Virus record (IMG/VR): IMGVR_UViG_3300009529_000032
Location: 1 to 30,405 of that record
Direction: 5' to 3' (one strand)
Length of the DNA stretch: 30,405 nt
Source: a virus
Below, piece by piece: positions 15,327 through 22,368 of the stretch. How positions within the stretch are numbered: position 1 is the first letter of the stretch; each line of letters starts with the position of its first letter. The position numbers and the translations under genes are program-made. Below the pieces are notes generated by a model. The model was not told where the DNA came from, did no database searches, and saw only the letters and a list, made by a program, of their open reading frames with translations.

Positions 15327-15716
15327 CTACTCCTCGTAAAAGATGTCTACCACGACGCAATCCGTTAGCGCGTCTGCCTGAGCTACCGCCACTCGCATGT
15401 GATCACTAACCACGAACGGCTCATAGATTTCGTTCGTGCCATCGTAGGTCACGGTGGTCTCCGCGTTATCCTCTACTGCCCGACGGGGATAGCGCGTTAC
15501 ATCGGTCTTGCTATCCGTTTCGGTGTGGATAGTCTCCCAATCTGTGCTCCCAACGCGCTCCGTGATAGTCACGTCCGTGGTGGCCGGCGCATTGGCGTGA
15601 TAGTTCAGCCGCACCTTGAGAATCTTGCCGACGATGGCCCTGGCCGTGTTAGCCGCGCCCGTGGCCGACCCGGCGCTGCCCGTCGTGGTAACTTTGACCT
15701 GTTCCGTTCGTATCAT
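15327..15716 (-). CDS. Beta-rich head-module protein of unknown role
   Basis: The protein is 129 residues from the ATG at 15714-15716, preceded by AAAGGAGCGAGG. A longer reading upstream runs into the GC-rich hairpin and is rejected. It contains ITERVGSTDWETIHTETDS and FVVSDHMRVAVAQADAL, and looks like an all-beta domain with no membrane segment. Such a composition is common among phage head decoration or head fibre proteins. The name is inference from composition and from its place between the lipoprotein and the connector genes. Confidence 0.6.
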   Translation of the reverse strand: MIRTEQVKVTTTGSAGSATGAANTARAIVGKILKVRLNYHANAPATTDVTITERVGSTDWETIHTETDSKTDVTRYPRRAVEDNAETTVTYDGTNEIYEPFVVSDHMRVAVAQADALTDCVVVDIFYEE

Positions 15717-15737
15717 GTGCCTCGCTCCTTTGTGAGA

Positions 15738-15771
15738 GGGGGAGGGGCGCGTCTTAGAAGCCCCCTCCCCC
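15738..15771. repeat. GC-rich inverted repeat between head genes
   Basis: GGGGGAGGGG (15738-15747) and CCCCTCCCCC (15762-15771) form a perfect 10-bp stem with a 14-base loop between the lipoprotein gene and the next gene. Neither strand carries a T run after it, so it is not a standard intrinsic terminator. An mRNA-end or processing structure is possible. Confidence 0.6.
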
Positions 15772-15780
15772 ATAGTCATA

Positions 15781-16419
15781 TTAGTTGTCAGCGAACGCCG
15801 CGATCTTCCGCCACTTAGACCCAACGCACATCAGGGCAACCGCGTCAAACTCGCTTGCGTCCAGCGCGATACTGCCGCCCGCATACAGCGTAGAACTCTC
15901 CGTAATGGTGATGTCGGAATCCCCGGCAATGGCGATAATCACCAACTGGCCGTTCACGGTGCAGGCTGCCATAGTCGCATTTGTTATGGTAGATGCCGCC
16001 GTGATCACCACCGAGCTTGTTAAGGGAGTAATGGCCGAACCATAGACCAAGACCGTGTTCGCCGCCCCAGGACTTGCAGCTAAGGGGCCGGCCAAAGTCA
16101 ATCCACCAGTCGAAGTAAAGTCAGTCCCAGCCGCGCCCAGGTTCGTAGGCGCATTGTTCTTGAAGTCAGCTATCCCGCCATCGGCGATATCGAAGACCTC
16201 GGTCCCGCCATCCTTGAAGCTCACGACGTCGCTCGTGCCATTCTGATCCACGTCCAGCCCAACGTTGCTATCGCCGCTCGGCACGTCTATCTCGATGCCG
16301 GTGTAGTTGGTCACGCCCTGCGGAACCACCTCCACCTTCGGGCAGATCACCCCACAGGACGGCACGAACAGTGCCAGCGCCATGACGAGGGCCAGCATTG
16401 CCAGTCGCTTGTTCTTCAT
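15781..16419 (-). CDS. Lipoprotein with virion-like beta domain, in the head module
   Basis: The protein has 212 residues from the ATG at 16417-16419, which has GGAGGTGCAAAAT before it. The first 21 residues are a signal peptide (MKNKRLAMLALVMALALF) ending in a lipobox-like VPSC with Cys22. The mature part is beta-rich: DVDQNGTSDVVSFKDGGTE, then ITNATMAACTVNGQ and SIALDASEFDAVALMCVG-SKWRKI. The last stretch resembles the ends of phage fibre or decoration domains. A membrane-anchored lipoprotein beside the capsid gene is odd. It might exclude other phages or hold a virion-type domain on the cell surface. Both ideas are inference. Confidence 0.75.
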   Translation of the reverse strand: MKNKRLAMLALVMALALFVPSCGVICPKVEVVPQGVTNYTGIEIDVPSGDSNVGLDVDQNGTSDVVSFKDGGTEVFDIADGGIADFKNNAPTNLGAAGTDFTSTGGLTLAGPLAASPGAANTVLVYGSAITPLTSSVVITAASTITNATMAACTVNGQLVIIAIAGDSDITITESSTLYAGGSIALDASEFDAVALMCVGSKWRKIAAFADN

Positions 16420-16442
16420 ATTTTGCACCTCCGTTGTTTGCC

Positions 16443-16476
16443 GCTGGTGGCCGGAGGTCTCCCCACGGCCACCAGC
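16443..16476. repeat. Inverted repeat between major capsid and lipoprotein genes
   Basis: GCTGGTGGCC (16443-16452) and GGCCACCAGC (16467-16476) are a perfect 10-bp pair with a 14-base loop in the gap after the major capsid gene. No T run follows on the minus strand. It could protect the 3' end of the capsid message or mark an attenuation point. Confidence 0.6.
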
Positions 16477-16487
16477 AGCGATTACGT

Positions 16488-17387
16488 CTAAGTCTTGCCC
16501 ATGTACGCGTAGCGCCAGTTGGAGTATCCGAGATCGTACCGGGCACTCCACTTCATGTAGCGCACTCCGTTGCCCATCGCCACCATCTCATCGTCCCACA
16601 CCACCAGCTCGGGCTGCTGCCGCAACTGGAAGATGATGGGCTTGAAGCCGGGCAGCGTGCAAGAGAGCATCCAGCTCGCAGCACCCACGTGCGCCGAGTA
16701 GTGGTAGCGAAACTCCCCGCTGAATGGGTTGACCTCTTTGTTAGCTGTGTCGTAGGCGTTCTCGTTGTCGCAGATCTGAGCCGCCACGCTCCTCAGCGTT
16801 GGAGACACAGTCAACAGGTCGAAGGGGATCTCCAGGTATTCACCCCGTGAATCCCTCAGGGCCTGGGCCGCGATCCAGATAGTGTTGAAACCGTCCAGGG
16901 TCAGCACGGTCGTACCCAGGTTGCTCTGAGCGGTAACGTACTCCGCGCCCTGGTCCACGTGCGCCGTATCGAAGAACTCGTTGCCGTCGTAGCACAGCCC
17001 ATAGGTGTTGGCGTCTCCTGCATTCAATGCCTGCCAGCACCGCTTGTCCATGTACTGTTCGAAGCGCATACCCGCCTTGCGCATCCAGGGCACCACGTGG
17101 CCCACCCGGTCGTCGTTGATGGCATTGTGAGTGATCGCCAGGGTGGTCTCCCAGTCTTTGTTCTCGATGGTGATGTACCGCTCTTTCAGACCACGCACTT
17201 GCACCTGGTCCACACCCTCCACAGGCATGGGCGGATCAGCCAGGCCCACGTAGGTTTCGTCCTTGCCCGTCGAGAGCACCTCCTCCGCAATCAAATCGCG
17301 GGTAGGCGTCCACAGGTTTCGCCCCTCCAGGAAGGCCGCCTTTACGCCATATTCCAAACTCTTCGCAATGTCAGTTCTGGTTATCAT
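16488..17387 (-). CDS. Major capsid protein, Mu gpT-like
   Basis: The protein has 299 residues, close to Mu gpT (about 305). It starts MITRTDIAKSLEYGVKAAFLEG and contains VGLADPPMPVEGVD and ENKDWETTLAITHNAINDDRVGH. The most telling motif is GLCYDGNEFFDTAHVD (~130), nearly the gpT CYDGQNFFD..H pattern known from Mu-like prophages. The ending NPFSGEFRYHYSAHVG and WSARYDLGYSNWRYAYMG is also gpT-like. It forms the icosahedral shell. The decoration gene lies upstream and the protease-scaffold gene beyond it, the usual Mu head order. The start ATG follows an AGGAGGTGAAAAG ribosome binding site. Confidence 0.9.
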   Translation of the reverse strand: MITRTDIAKSLEYGVKAAFLEGRNLWTPTRDLIAEEVLSTGKDETYVGLADPPMPVEGVDQVQVRGLKERYITIENKDWETTLAITHNAINDDRVGHVVPWMRKAGMRFEQYMDKRCWQALNAGDANTYGLCYDGNEFFDTAHVDQGAEYVTAQSNLGTTVLTLDGFNTIWIAAQALRDSRGEYLEIPFDLLTVSPTLRSVAAQICDNENAYDTANKEVNPFSGEFRYHYSAHVGAASWMLSCTLPGFKPIIFQLRQQPELVVWDDEMVAMGNGVRYMKWSARYDLGYSNWRYAYMGKT

Positions 17388-17420
17388 GCCTTTTCACCTC
17401 CTGATTCATTCTTTTACTTG

Positions 17421-17903
17421 CTAGACCTGCGCCACCTCTCGGCCAGCCGCCAGCTTGATGTCCACCCAGACGTAGGTGTCGTCCGCTCCCACGATCTGCC
17501 CCACCCATAGGTGATTGGTGGTGGTGACAGTGATGGTCTGATCGTCCGAGGCATAGGCCAGGTCGCCGATGTCGGCCACCGTCAGGCTGCCCACAGGGAA
17601 CGCCCAAACGCCCTCCGTGGCCACCCGGATCTTCTTATCGCCATCGGTGGTGTCAGTGCTCTTGACCTGCACCTCTTCTAGCGCGATGCCCAGGAAGACG
17701 TCACCCGATGCCACGGTGATACCGCTCTGCAAGGGCTGAGCGTACCCATCCACGTCGTCGATGTCGATCATCATGATCGCGCCCTTGTAGGAGTAGTACT
17801 CCTTCGCCGCCGCCTGATAGTCGGTATAGTTCACCAGTCCATACTGCAACGGCTTCGGGCTACCCTTGTACGGTCTGCTAACGCTGTAAGTCATATTCGC
17901 CAT
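17421..17903 (-). CDS. Capsid decoration-like protein (DUF2190-type)
   Basis: The protein has 160 residues with no membrane segment. The sequence has the DUF2190-like flow: PLQSGITVASGDVFLGIALEEV, then IRVATEGVWAFPVGSLTVADIGDLAYASDDQTITV, then WVGQIVGADDTYVWVDIKLA. Such small beta-barrel proteins decorate or cement capsids and lie between the protease-scaffold and the major capsid gene, as here. AGGAGGTGAACGAAC precedes the ATG. The family call is by eye from the V.G...D..GD.AY pattern, so it is moderate. Confidence 0.7.
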   Translation of the reverse strand: MANMTYSVSRPYKGSPKPLQYGLVNYTDYQAAAKEYYSYKGAIMMIDIDDVDGYAQPLQSGITVASGDVFLGIALEEVQVKSTDTTDGDKKIRVATEGVWAFPVGSLTVADIGDLAYASDDQTITVTTTNHLWVGQIVGADDTYVWVDIKLAAGREVAQV

Positions 17904-17946
17904 GTTCGTTCACCTCCTGTTTTACTTTTACTCACGCCGTGGAACG

Positions 17947-18546
17947 TCATTCCTTCGGCAGAAACTTGCTCAAGTCGAACTCCGCCTCCACGATCTCGTT
18001 GGCCTGGCAGAAGTTAGTCACCGCTTCCTTCACGTCCGTGCGGCCCTTCAGATGCTGCACCAGGGCCGCCTTCATCGCGTCAGGGAGCTGCTGCAACTGC
18101 TGCCCACCTCTACCGTGACCACGCTCGGAGAAGTCCACCACTTTGGCCTGCAGAAGCGCCTTGGCCTTCTCTACCTGCTCTTCGCTCAGGTCTGCCAGGA
18201 ACGCCGCCACCTCGTCGGGAGGGGTGGACAAACCGCCCTCGCAAACCTCCTCGGCGAACTCAGCTAGCTCCGCCTCCTTCTTGGCCCGCTCCGTGAACTC
18301 GGCCCGCACCCTCTCCTCGACCTCCTCGCGGATGCCTGCGGTCAGCTCGGCCAATTTCTGCTGCCTCTCGGCAAACTCCGCCTCTACCTGCTGGCGGATC
18401 TCCGCTTCCAGTGCCTTTCTCTCTTCGTCTGTCATCTCGTTCTCACCTCCAGTCGTTATAGTCTGGCTGCTGAATTCAGCCAGTAGTTCAGGCTCATATT
18501 TGAACAGGTCTTTCAAAGCCTGCTTGACGCGCTCAGCAAATGTCAT
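17947..18546 (-). CDS. Nested scaffold protein from an internal start (gpZ-like)
   Basis: Within the protease-scaffold gene and in the same frame, the ATG at 18544-18546 (Met247, MTFAERVKQALKDLF) is preceded by AGGAGGTGGAGAAT, as good a ribosome binding site as any in the window. A second in-frame ATG at 18433-18435 (Met284, MTDEERKALEAEIRQ) has GGAGGTGAGAACGAG before it. They would give proteins of 199 and 162 residues consisting of the coiled-coil scaffold without the protease. Known Mu biology (gpI and gpZ) supports the idea; which start is used is unproven. Confidence 0.65.
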   Translation of the reverse strand: MTFAERVKQALKDLFKYEPELLAEFSSQTITTGGENEMTDEERKALEAEIRQQVEAEFAERQQKLAELTAGIREEVEERVRAEFTERAKKEAELAEFAEEVCEGGLSTPPDEVAAFLADLSEEQVEKAKALLQAKVVDFSERGHGRGGQQLQQLPDAMKAALVQHLKGRTDVKEAVTNFCQANEIVEAEFDLSKFLPKE

Positions 18547-19284
18547 ATTCTCCACCTCCTGCAAAAACCCAGATAGTTCCATGGCCGCCATCCCCTTGAT
18601 GGCTGGCAGATTCACGAACCCCCCACCTTTGATGACCTTACCTTCCAGGTCGATCGAAGGAGAGAAGTACTTGTACAATTTCCTGGCAATGAGATCGCGC
18701 CCCAGGTCCGAAAGCTCGATGTCGGCCCACAGCGTCCTCACCCCGTCCACGATCTTCGTGTACAATCGCTTGTACCAGGCGGCCGCTGGCTCTTCGGGGC
18801 GCGTCGAGAGGGAAGGATGCCCCTTGAAAATGGGAACCTCCTGACCCGTTGCATTAGCCTCGAAGTTGGCGACGTAGATATCCAGGTCATCGTCGGTGAT
18901 CTCGACCTCTCGGCCATGCTTCTCCGTGAATGTGCCTGGCCGGGCGATCTGGACAGGGATCACGTCACCAACCTCAGCGAATTCAGCCAGGGGGACCAAC
19001 TCGCCCATCTGAGCGGCTTCGGATTCCTTCGAGGCCGCCTCAAAAGCCCCCCCCGCTTCCTTACAATGCGCTCTCGCCTCTGCCTCTGACCATACCTCCG
19101 TAGAATAGCGATAAGCCTGTGTCTCAGTAGTTGTTTTACCCTGGCGCTTGCCAATGATCATGCTGAGCTTTTTGCCCGTCTCGGCCCCGCGCCCCTTCGT
19201 GCCACGCTCGATACGCCGAAAGCTGTTCTTCTGATATTCGTCTGGGTCGTGCAACCTGCATGAATGTTCGTTTGGATATGGCAT
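17947..19284 (-). CDS. Head maturation protease with scaffold region, Mu gpI-like
   Basis: This 445-residue protein opens MPYPNEHSCRLHDPDEYQ, a motif seen at the head of many phage maturation proteins. Next comes a phage I-like protease domain (~95-240): GREVEITDDDLDIYVANFEA, VPIFKGHPS, AAAWYKRLYTKI, LWADIELSDLGRDLI and KYFSPSIDLEG. The last ~200 residues are very charged and helical (Glu/Lys/Ala-rich coiled coil), which fits a scaffold. Mu encodes a protease-scaffold gene with an internal start for the scaffold alone, and two internal ATGs here have strong ribosome binding sites. The ATG at 19282-19284 has AAGGAGGTGTC. It guides capsid assembly and is then removed by proteolysis. A terminator-like hairpin lies just upstream. 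Confidence 0.85.
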   Translation of the reverse strand: MPYPNEHSCRLHDPDEYQKNSFRRIERGTKGRGAETGKKLSMIIGKRQGKTTTETQAYRYSTEVWSEAEARAHCKEAGGAFEAASKESEAAQMGELVPLAEFAEVGDVIPVQIARPGTFTEKHGREVEITDDDLDIYVANFEANATGQEVPIFKGHPSLSTRPEEPAAAWYKRLYTKIVDGVRTLWADIELSDLGRDLIARKLYKYFSPSIDLEGKVIKGGGFVNLPAIKGMAAMELSGFLQEVENMTFAERVKQALKDLFKYEPELLAEFSSQTITTGGENEMTDEERKALEAEIRQQVEAEFAERQQKLAELTAGIREEVEERVRAEFTERAKKEAELAEFAEEVCEGGLSTPPDEVAAFLADLSEEQVEKAKALLQAKVVDFSERGHGRGGQQLQQLPDAMKAALVQHLKGRTDVKEAVTNFCQANEIVEAEFDLSKFLPKE

Positions 19285-19299
19285 GACACCTCCTTAAAC

Positions 19300-19350
19300 G
19301 GGAAATAAAAAAGCCCCTTCCGGGGCGATCAACGTCGCTCGAAAGGGGCT
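19300..19350 (-). terminator. Terminator-like hairpin directly before the protease/capsid genes
   Basis: On the minus strand AGCCCCTT (complement of 19343-19350) pairs with AAGGGGCT (complement of 19312-19319), and the loop can itself fold. A run TTTTTTATTT follows. The T run ends about 20 bases before the start codon of the protease gene, leaving no room for a promoter in between. It divides the packaging/portal genes from the capsid genes. Confidence 0.75.
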
Positions 19351-19388
19351 GTCTGGCAGCTCTGTTATTCGGTTATGTCACTAATCGC

Positions 19389-19676
19389 TTAGATACTCCA
19401 TGCTACCCAATCTAATGGCAACTTCCATGTCAGCCAGGAGGGTACATGCCAGGCTATCCACCAGGCCAACCGCTTATGGCGTATCAACCGATAGTAAAAT
19501 TGCGTGTAAAATCCACAACGGCGGAGGCATTCTATTACCATCCATATTACAGGGCGAAGCTCTTCGTCCACAATCTGGGCAAAACCACGGATGGCTTCAG
19601 CCAAGGCATTGATCACCTCTGACACTTGCATTATAAGCTCTTGAAATTCCTCACTGTTAACTATCTCCTGGGTCAT
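19389..19676 (-). CDS. Small tryptophan-rich protein (unknown), membrane-associated?
   Basis: The protein has 95 residues. The first half is helical and acidic (SEEFQELIMQVSEVINALAEAIRGFAQIVDEEL); the second half is rich in Trp, Tyr and Arg: WMVIECLRRCGFYTQFYYRLIRHKRLAWWIAWHVPSWLTW, ending LDWVAWSI. Such aromatic-basic amphipathic sequence suggests contact with a membrane surface. The ATG has AAGGAG upstream. It overlaps the preceding small gene by 20 bases and is followed by the terminator before the protease gene. I do not recognise it. Confidence 0.55.
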   Translation of the reverse strand: MTQEIVNSEEFQELIMQVSEVINALAEAIRGFAQIVDEELRPVIWMVIECLRRCGFYTQFYYRLIRHKRLAWWIAWHVPSWLTWKLPLDWVAWSI

Positions 19677-19839
19677 CTAGTGACTCTCCTTTCTCCAACC
19701 TTTCAAGAAGTTCTCTTATGTTGACCAGCGAGATGTGCTCCTCACTGTGATGCCTGGCCTTCAGGATTATTATAGCATCCTCACCCACTTTCCGCAACTC
19801 AAAGATGGGCGTGCTGCAAAGCTGACAGCGAATGATCAT
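19657..19839 (-). CDS. Small protein with CxxC/HH metal-site-like residues
   Basis: The protein has 60 residues from the ATG at 19837-19839, which overlaps the previous stop as ATGA. A TTG four codons upstream is a less likely start. It opens MIIRCQLCSTPIFELRKVGE with a CxxC, and has a downstream HHSEEH, so a zinc site of C2H2 or C2H3 type is possible. The position near the portal and head genes recalls the small zinc protein Com of Mu-like phages, but the second CxxC of Com is lacking. Function is unknown. Confidence 0.5.
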   Translation of the reverse strand: MIIRCQLCSTPIFELRKVGEDAIIILKARHHSEEHISLVNIRELLERLEKGESLDDPGDS

Positions 19840-19979
19840 CCCGTTATCCAATCTACAATCTTTTGAATTGGCTTAAGAAAAACATAACCAATCCCATATA
19901 TCAAACAATCAAGTGCTGTAGCTAATTCCCATGTGCTCTGAAATAAATCTCTATAGGCTTCTCTTTTCCAATCACTCAT
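19836..19979 (-). CDS. Very small membrane-associated protein (47 residues, unknown)
   Basis: The ATG at 19977-19979 overlaps the stop of the gp10-like gene as ATGA, and the gene in turn overlaps the next by four bases. The protein reads MSDWKREAYRDLFQSTWELA, then a hydrophobic stretch around LDCLIYGIGYVFL (residues ~24-36) and ends KIVDWITG. It could be a single short membrane or amphipathic helix. No family is recognised. Tight stop-start overlaps on both sides are the main evidence that it is translated. Confidence 0.5.
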   Translation of the reverse strand: MSDWKREAYRDLFQSTWELATALDCLIYGIGYVFLKPIQKIVDWITG

Positions 19980-20380
19980 CCTGCTAGCTCCCTCGCCAAC
20001 TCCTCGTTGGCCTCTCTGAAAAAACCCTCGATCTGCGGCTTTAACTCCTCCGCCACACTCGTCACCGTCTGCCACCTACCCCGGTGCATCGCCGCCTGCT
20101 CCGCACCGATCACGTAAGGAGCATAGCGCAGATTCGTGCCCACTTCCCCCGTGAACTTGCTCCGCTCTACTTTGGTGGTGATTGAACGGCCCAGTGTGCC
20201 CGTCCGCCTGTAGGTCGAAGCTGGGGGAGGGGATGGATAGGTGGCTAGCTTACGATGGACCACCGCCACGCTCTTTTCCATCGCGTCCCCCGCCAGTTTG
20301 CGGACGAGGGTGGGCGCCTTGCCCAGCCGCCCGATCAGCTCATCCAACCCCTCAATCTCGACGGTTACGGTATCGGCCAT
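19976..20380 (-). CDS. HK97 gp10-like neck/tail-completion protein
   Basis: The protein has 134 residues from the ATG at 20378-20380, which shares one base with the portal stop. It begins MADTVTVEIEGLDELIGRLG, then KLAGDAMEKSVAVVHRKLATYPSPPPASTYRRTGTLGRSI and VGTNLRYAPYVIGAEQAAMHRG. The pattern 'double helix, Y-R-TG-L--S, then Y-yv--G' is that of the HK97 gp10 family, which links head and tail. Its position straight after portal-MuF is less common than after the connectors but occurs in Mu-type heads. The sequence in front of this ATG is not needed. Confidence 0.8.
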   Translation of the reverse strand: MADTVTVEIEGLDELIGRLGKAPTLVRKLAGDAMEKSVAVVHRKLATYPSPPPASTYRRTGTLGRSITTKVERSKFTGEVGTNLRYAPYVIGAEQAAMHRGRWQTVTSVAEELKPQIEGFFREANEELARELAG

Positions 20381-22368
20381 CACTTCTTCGCCTTGATGAT
20401 CACCGGAGTCACCCAGCAGCGGCAGCGTACGTGCGCGGGCGGATTCATGATCCCGCCAGGAAACGGCTCGCCTAACTTCGCCACCTGGCCCTGCAAGGGG
20501 GCACAGATCGGACAGACCAATTCGTCCGCCGCCGTCTGCCATTGCCGCGCCTCGATCACCTCCGATTTCTCCCATACCAGGGTATTCCCCTCCGCGTAAG
20601 CCCTGGTCGCTTCGGTGACCCCGATCATCTCGGCCCGCACTGGCCCATAGACCGGGTCCAACCGCTTGAACAGCTCAGGTAACGGCTCGCCCGCCTCGAT
20701 CCAGTTGGACAGTTGCGTCTGCAATGCCGTCTTGCTGGTCTCGGTGATCCCCTTCACCAGGCTAAAGGTGTACGTCCTGGCCCATTCGCTGGCCGCCGTA
20801 TTCACCAGCGTCCAGTCCACCACGATCCCCAGGACCTCCATCTCGGCCGCCGCCGCCCGCGCTCCCTCCAGGGCCATCTGCTCGATCCCCGGCAGCATGG
20901 CCTGCGTCAGCGCCTTCTCCTCCGCTGTCCAAAACGCATCTCCAGGATCCGCCTGCTTCGCGGCCAGGGCCTCTTGCAACACCCCCCGCCGCTCAGATAG
21001 CGCCTGCCCCGCGATGGCCTCCAACGTCCCGCTCTCTGGCGCCTCGGCGAACTCGGCCAGAGCCCGCCCCAATCCCGATGCTTCGGCCTCCTCTTCCTCT
21101 CCTGTCTCGGGTCCAGGAGCCTCTGATGGCTGCGCGATCTCTGGCATCCCCGCCCGATGGCGTAACCAGATCATGTCCTCGTCAGCCAGTGGGATGTAGG
21201 GACCGATGCGCTCGATGAACTGCCCCAGCTCCTCCAGGTCGGGCTTCTCGATCATCGTATGATCGATCTGGGGGTAGGCTGTGATGCTCGCAAATTCGTT
21301 GTACCCAAACAGCCTAGGCACGGCGAACCGATTCAACACCGCCGCGATCTTATCCAGCCAGCCATTGGTGGCCATCAGGAACAATTGCGACTTGTCGCGT
21401 CCCAATGCCCAGCTCCCCGTCTCGCTAACGCCCAGGTTGATGTAATCCGCCAGGGCCGTCTGGAGAATGAGCGCCCGCATGTACTTGATAGTGGCCAGGA
21501 TGTCTCCGGCCACGGGGTTGGCCACGCTCTTGAGATCGAACTCCTCGATGCTGGAAGGGATGGAGGCAAATGCCTTCTCGCCCATCCTCAGCCCCTTGCC
21601 CATGGCTTCCACAGCCGCCCTGTCCTCAGGATCGGGCTTCACCCCTTCCCGCCACTTAAAATAGGGCAAGCCCACGAAGCTCCGCTCAAAGCCAATGCCC
21701 AGCAGGGGCAGCAGATTCTTGAGGAAGTACCAGGTCTCGTAGATGCTTTCGTTCAGGCTGATCCCTTCGGGGTTTCCGCAGTCCGACTCGGTGACGTAAT
21801 GGAGTGACTTTTCGATAGGGAGAAAGATGTGCTCGCCGCCGCGCTGCGGCTGTGGCCACTGCCACATCCCAGCCAGCCCCCCCGCCTCGTCGAACTCCCA
21901 CTTCTGCCAGGAAGATTGCTTGCGCGGCGCCCACTTTCGCCAGCCGATCTTCCCATCGTCGAACTGGCTCGCGTGCTTACCTGTCGCCCCCAACCGCCGC
22001 TTATAGCAGATCTCCTGCCAGAACCAGCCGAAGGGCAGCATCGAAAGCGCGTCGTCAATGGCGTCTATCACCGTGTGGCTCATATCCTCCAGGCACGACT
22101 GCAGGAACTCAGCTGCCTCCTGATCTGGCCCAGGCTTATCAGAAGCCGCCACCGCCTTCCACTGACTGGTCCGCGCCATCAGCTTGGTGGCGTAGAGCAG
22201 CGAGCGAATCGTCGGGTCCCGCCGGCGCATCTCATCAAACTTAGTGATGCCATCCTTACCGTAGAGATCCTTGACGAACCGCTCCTCGACCATGCCATAC
22301 CACTGCGCCAATCCAGTGCGGCCAATCTCTTCCTCTATCTTAAACTTCTGGCTGACTTTAGCAGTCAT
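20380..22368 (-). CDS. Portal protein fused to a MuF minor head domain
   Basis: The protein has 662 residues. The first ~420 are a DUF935/Mu gp29-like portal: MRRRDPTIRSLLYATKLMARTSQ, AAEFLQSCLEDMSHTVIDAIDDAL, YGFGWFWQEICYKR-type and YKWREGV segments, and WALGRDKSQLFLMA. The C-terminal ~200 residues form a MuF/SPP1 gp7-like domain, with the diagnostic ending ADELVCPICAPLQG followed by GIMNPPAHVRCRCWVTPV. The portal is the ring through which DNA enters and leaves the head, and MuF is a minor head protein usually carried by a separate gene next to it. The two are one chain here. The ATG shares one base with the terminase stop. Confidence 0.88.
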   Translation of the reverse strand: MTAKVSQKFKIEEEIGRTGLAQWYGMVEERFVKDLYGKDGITKFDEMRRRDPTIRSLLYATKLMARTSQWKAVAASDKPGPDQEAAEFLQSCLEDMSHTVIDAIDDALSMLPFGWFWQEICYKRRLGATGKHASQFDDGKIGWRKWAPRKQSSWQKWEFDEAGGLAGMWQWPQPQRGGEHIFLPIEKSLHYVTESDCGNPEGISLNESIYETWYFLKNLLPLLGIGFERSFVGLPYFKWREGVKPDPEDRAAVEAMGKGLRMGEKAFASIPSSIEEFDLKSVANPVAGDILATIKYMRALILQTALADYINLGVSETGSWALGRDKSQLFLMATNGWLDKIAAVLNRFAVPRLFGYNEFASITAYPQIDHTMIEKPDLEELGQFIERIGPYIPLADEDMIWLRHRAGMPEIAQPSEAPGPETGEEEEAEASGLGRALAEFAEAPESGTLEAIAGQALSERRGVLQEALAAKQADPGDAFWTAEEKALTQAMLPGIEQMALEGARAAAAEMEVLGIVVDWTLVNTAASEWARTYTFSLVKGITETSKTALQTQLSNWIEAGEPLPELFKRLDPVYGPVRAEMIGVTEATRAYAEGNTLVWEKSEVIEARQWQTAADELVCPICAPLQGQVAKLGEPFPGGIMNPPAHVRCRCWVTPVIIKAKK

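Noticed and set aside
15717-15824. Longer start for the beta-rich head protein
   Set aside because: It would cross the GC-rich hairpin and the end of the lipoprotein gene; the AAAGGAG ahead of the ATG at 15714-15716 is decisive.
19976-20575. Longer start for the HK97 gp10-like protein
   Set aside because: The extra N-terminus is out-of-frame translation of the end of the portal/MuF gene; the ATG at 20378-20380 is directly after the portal stop.
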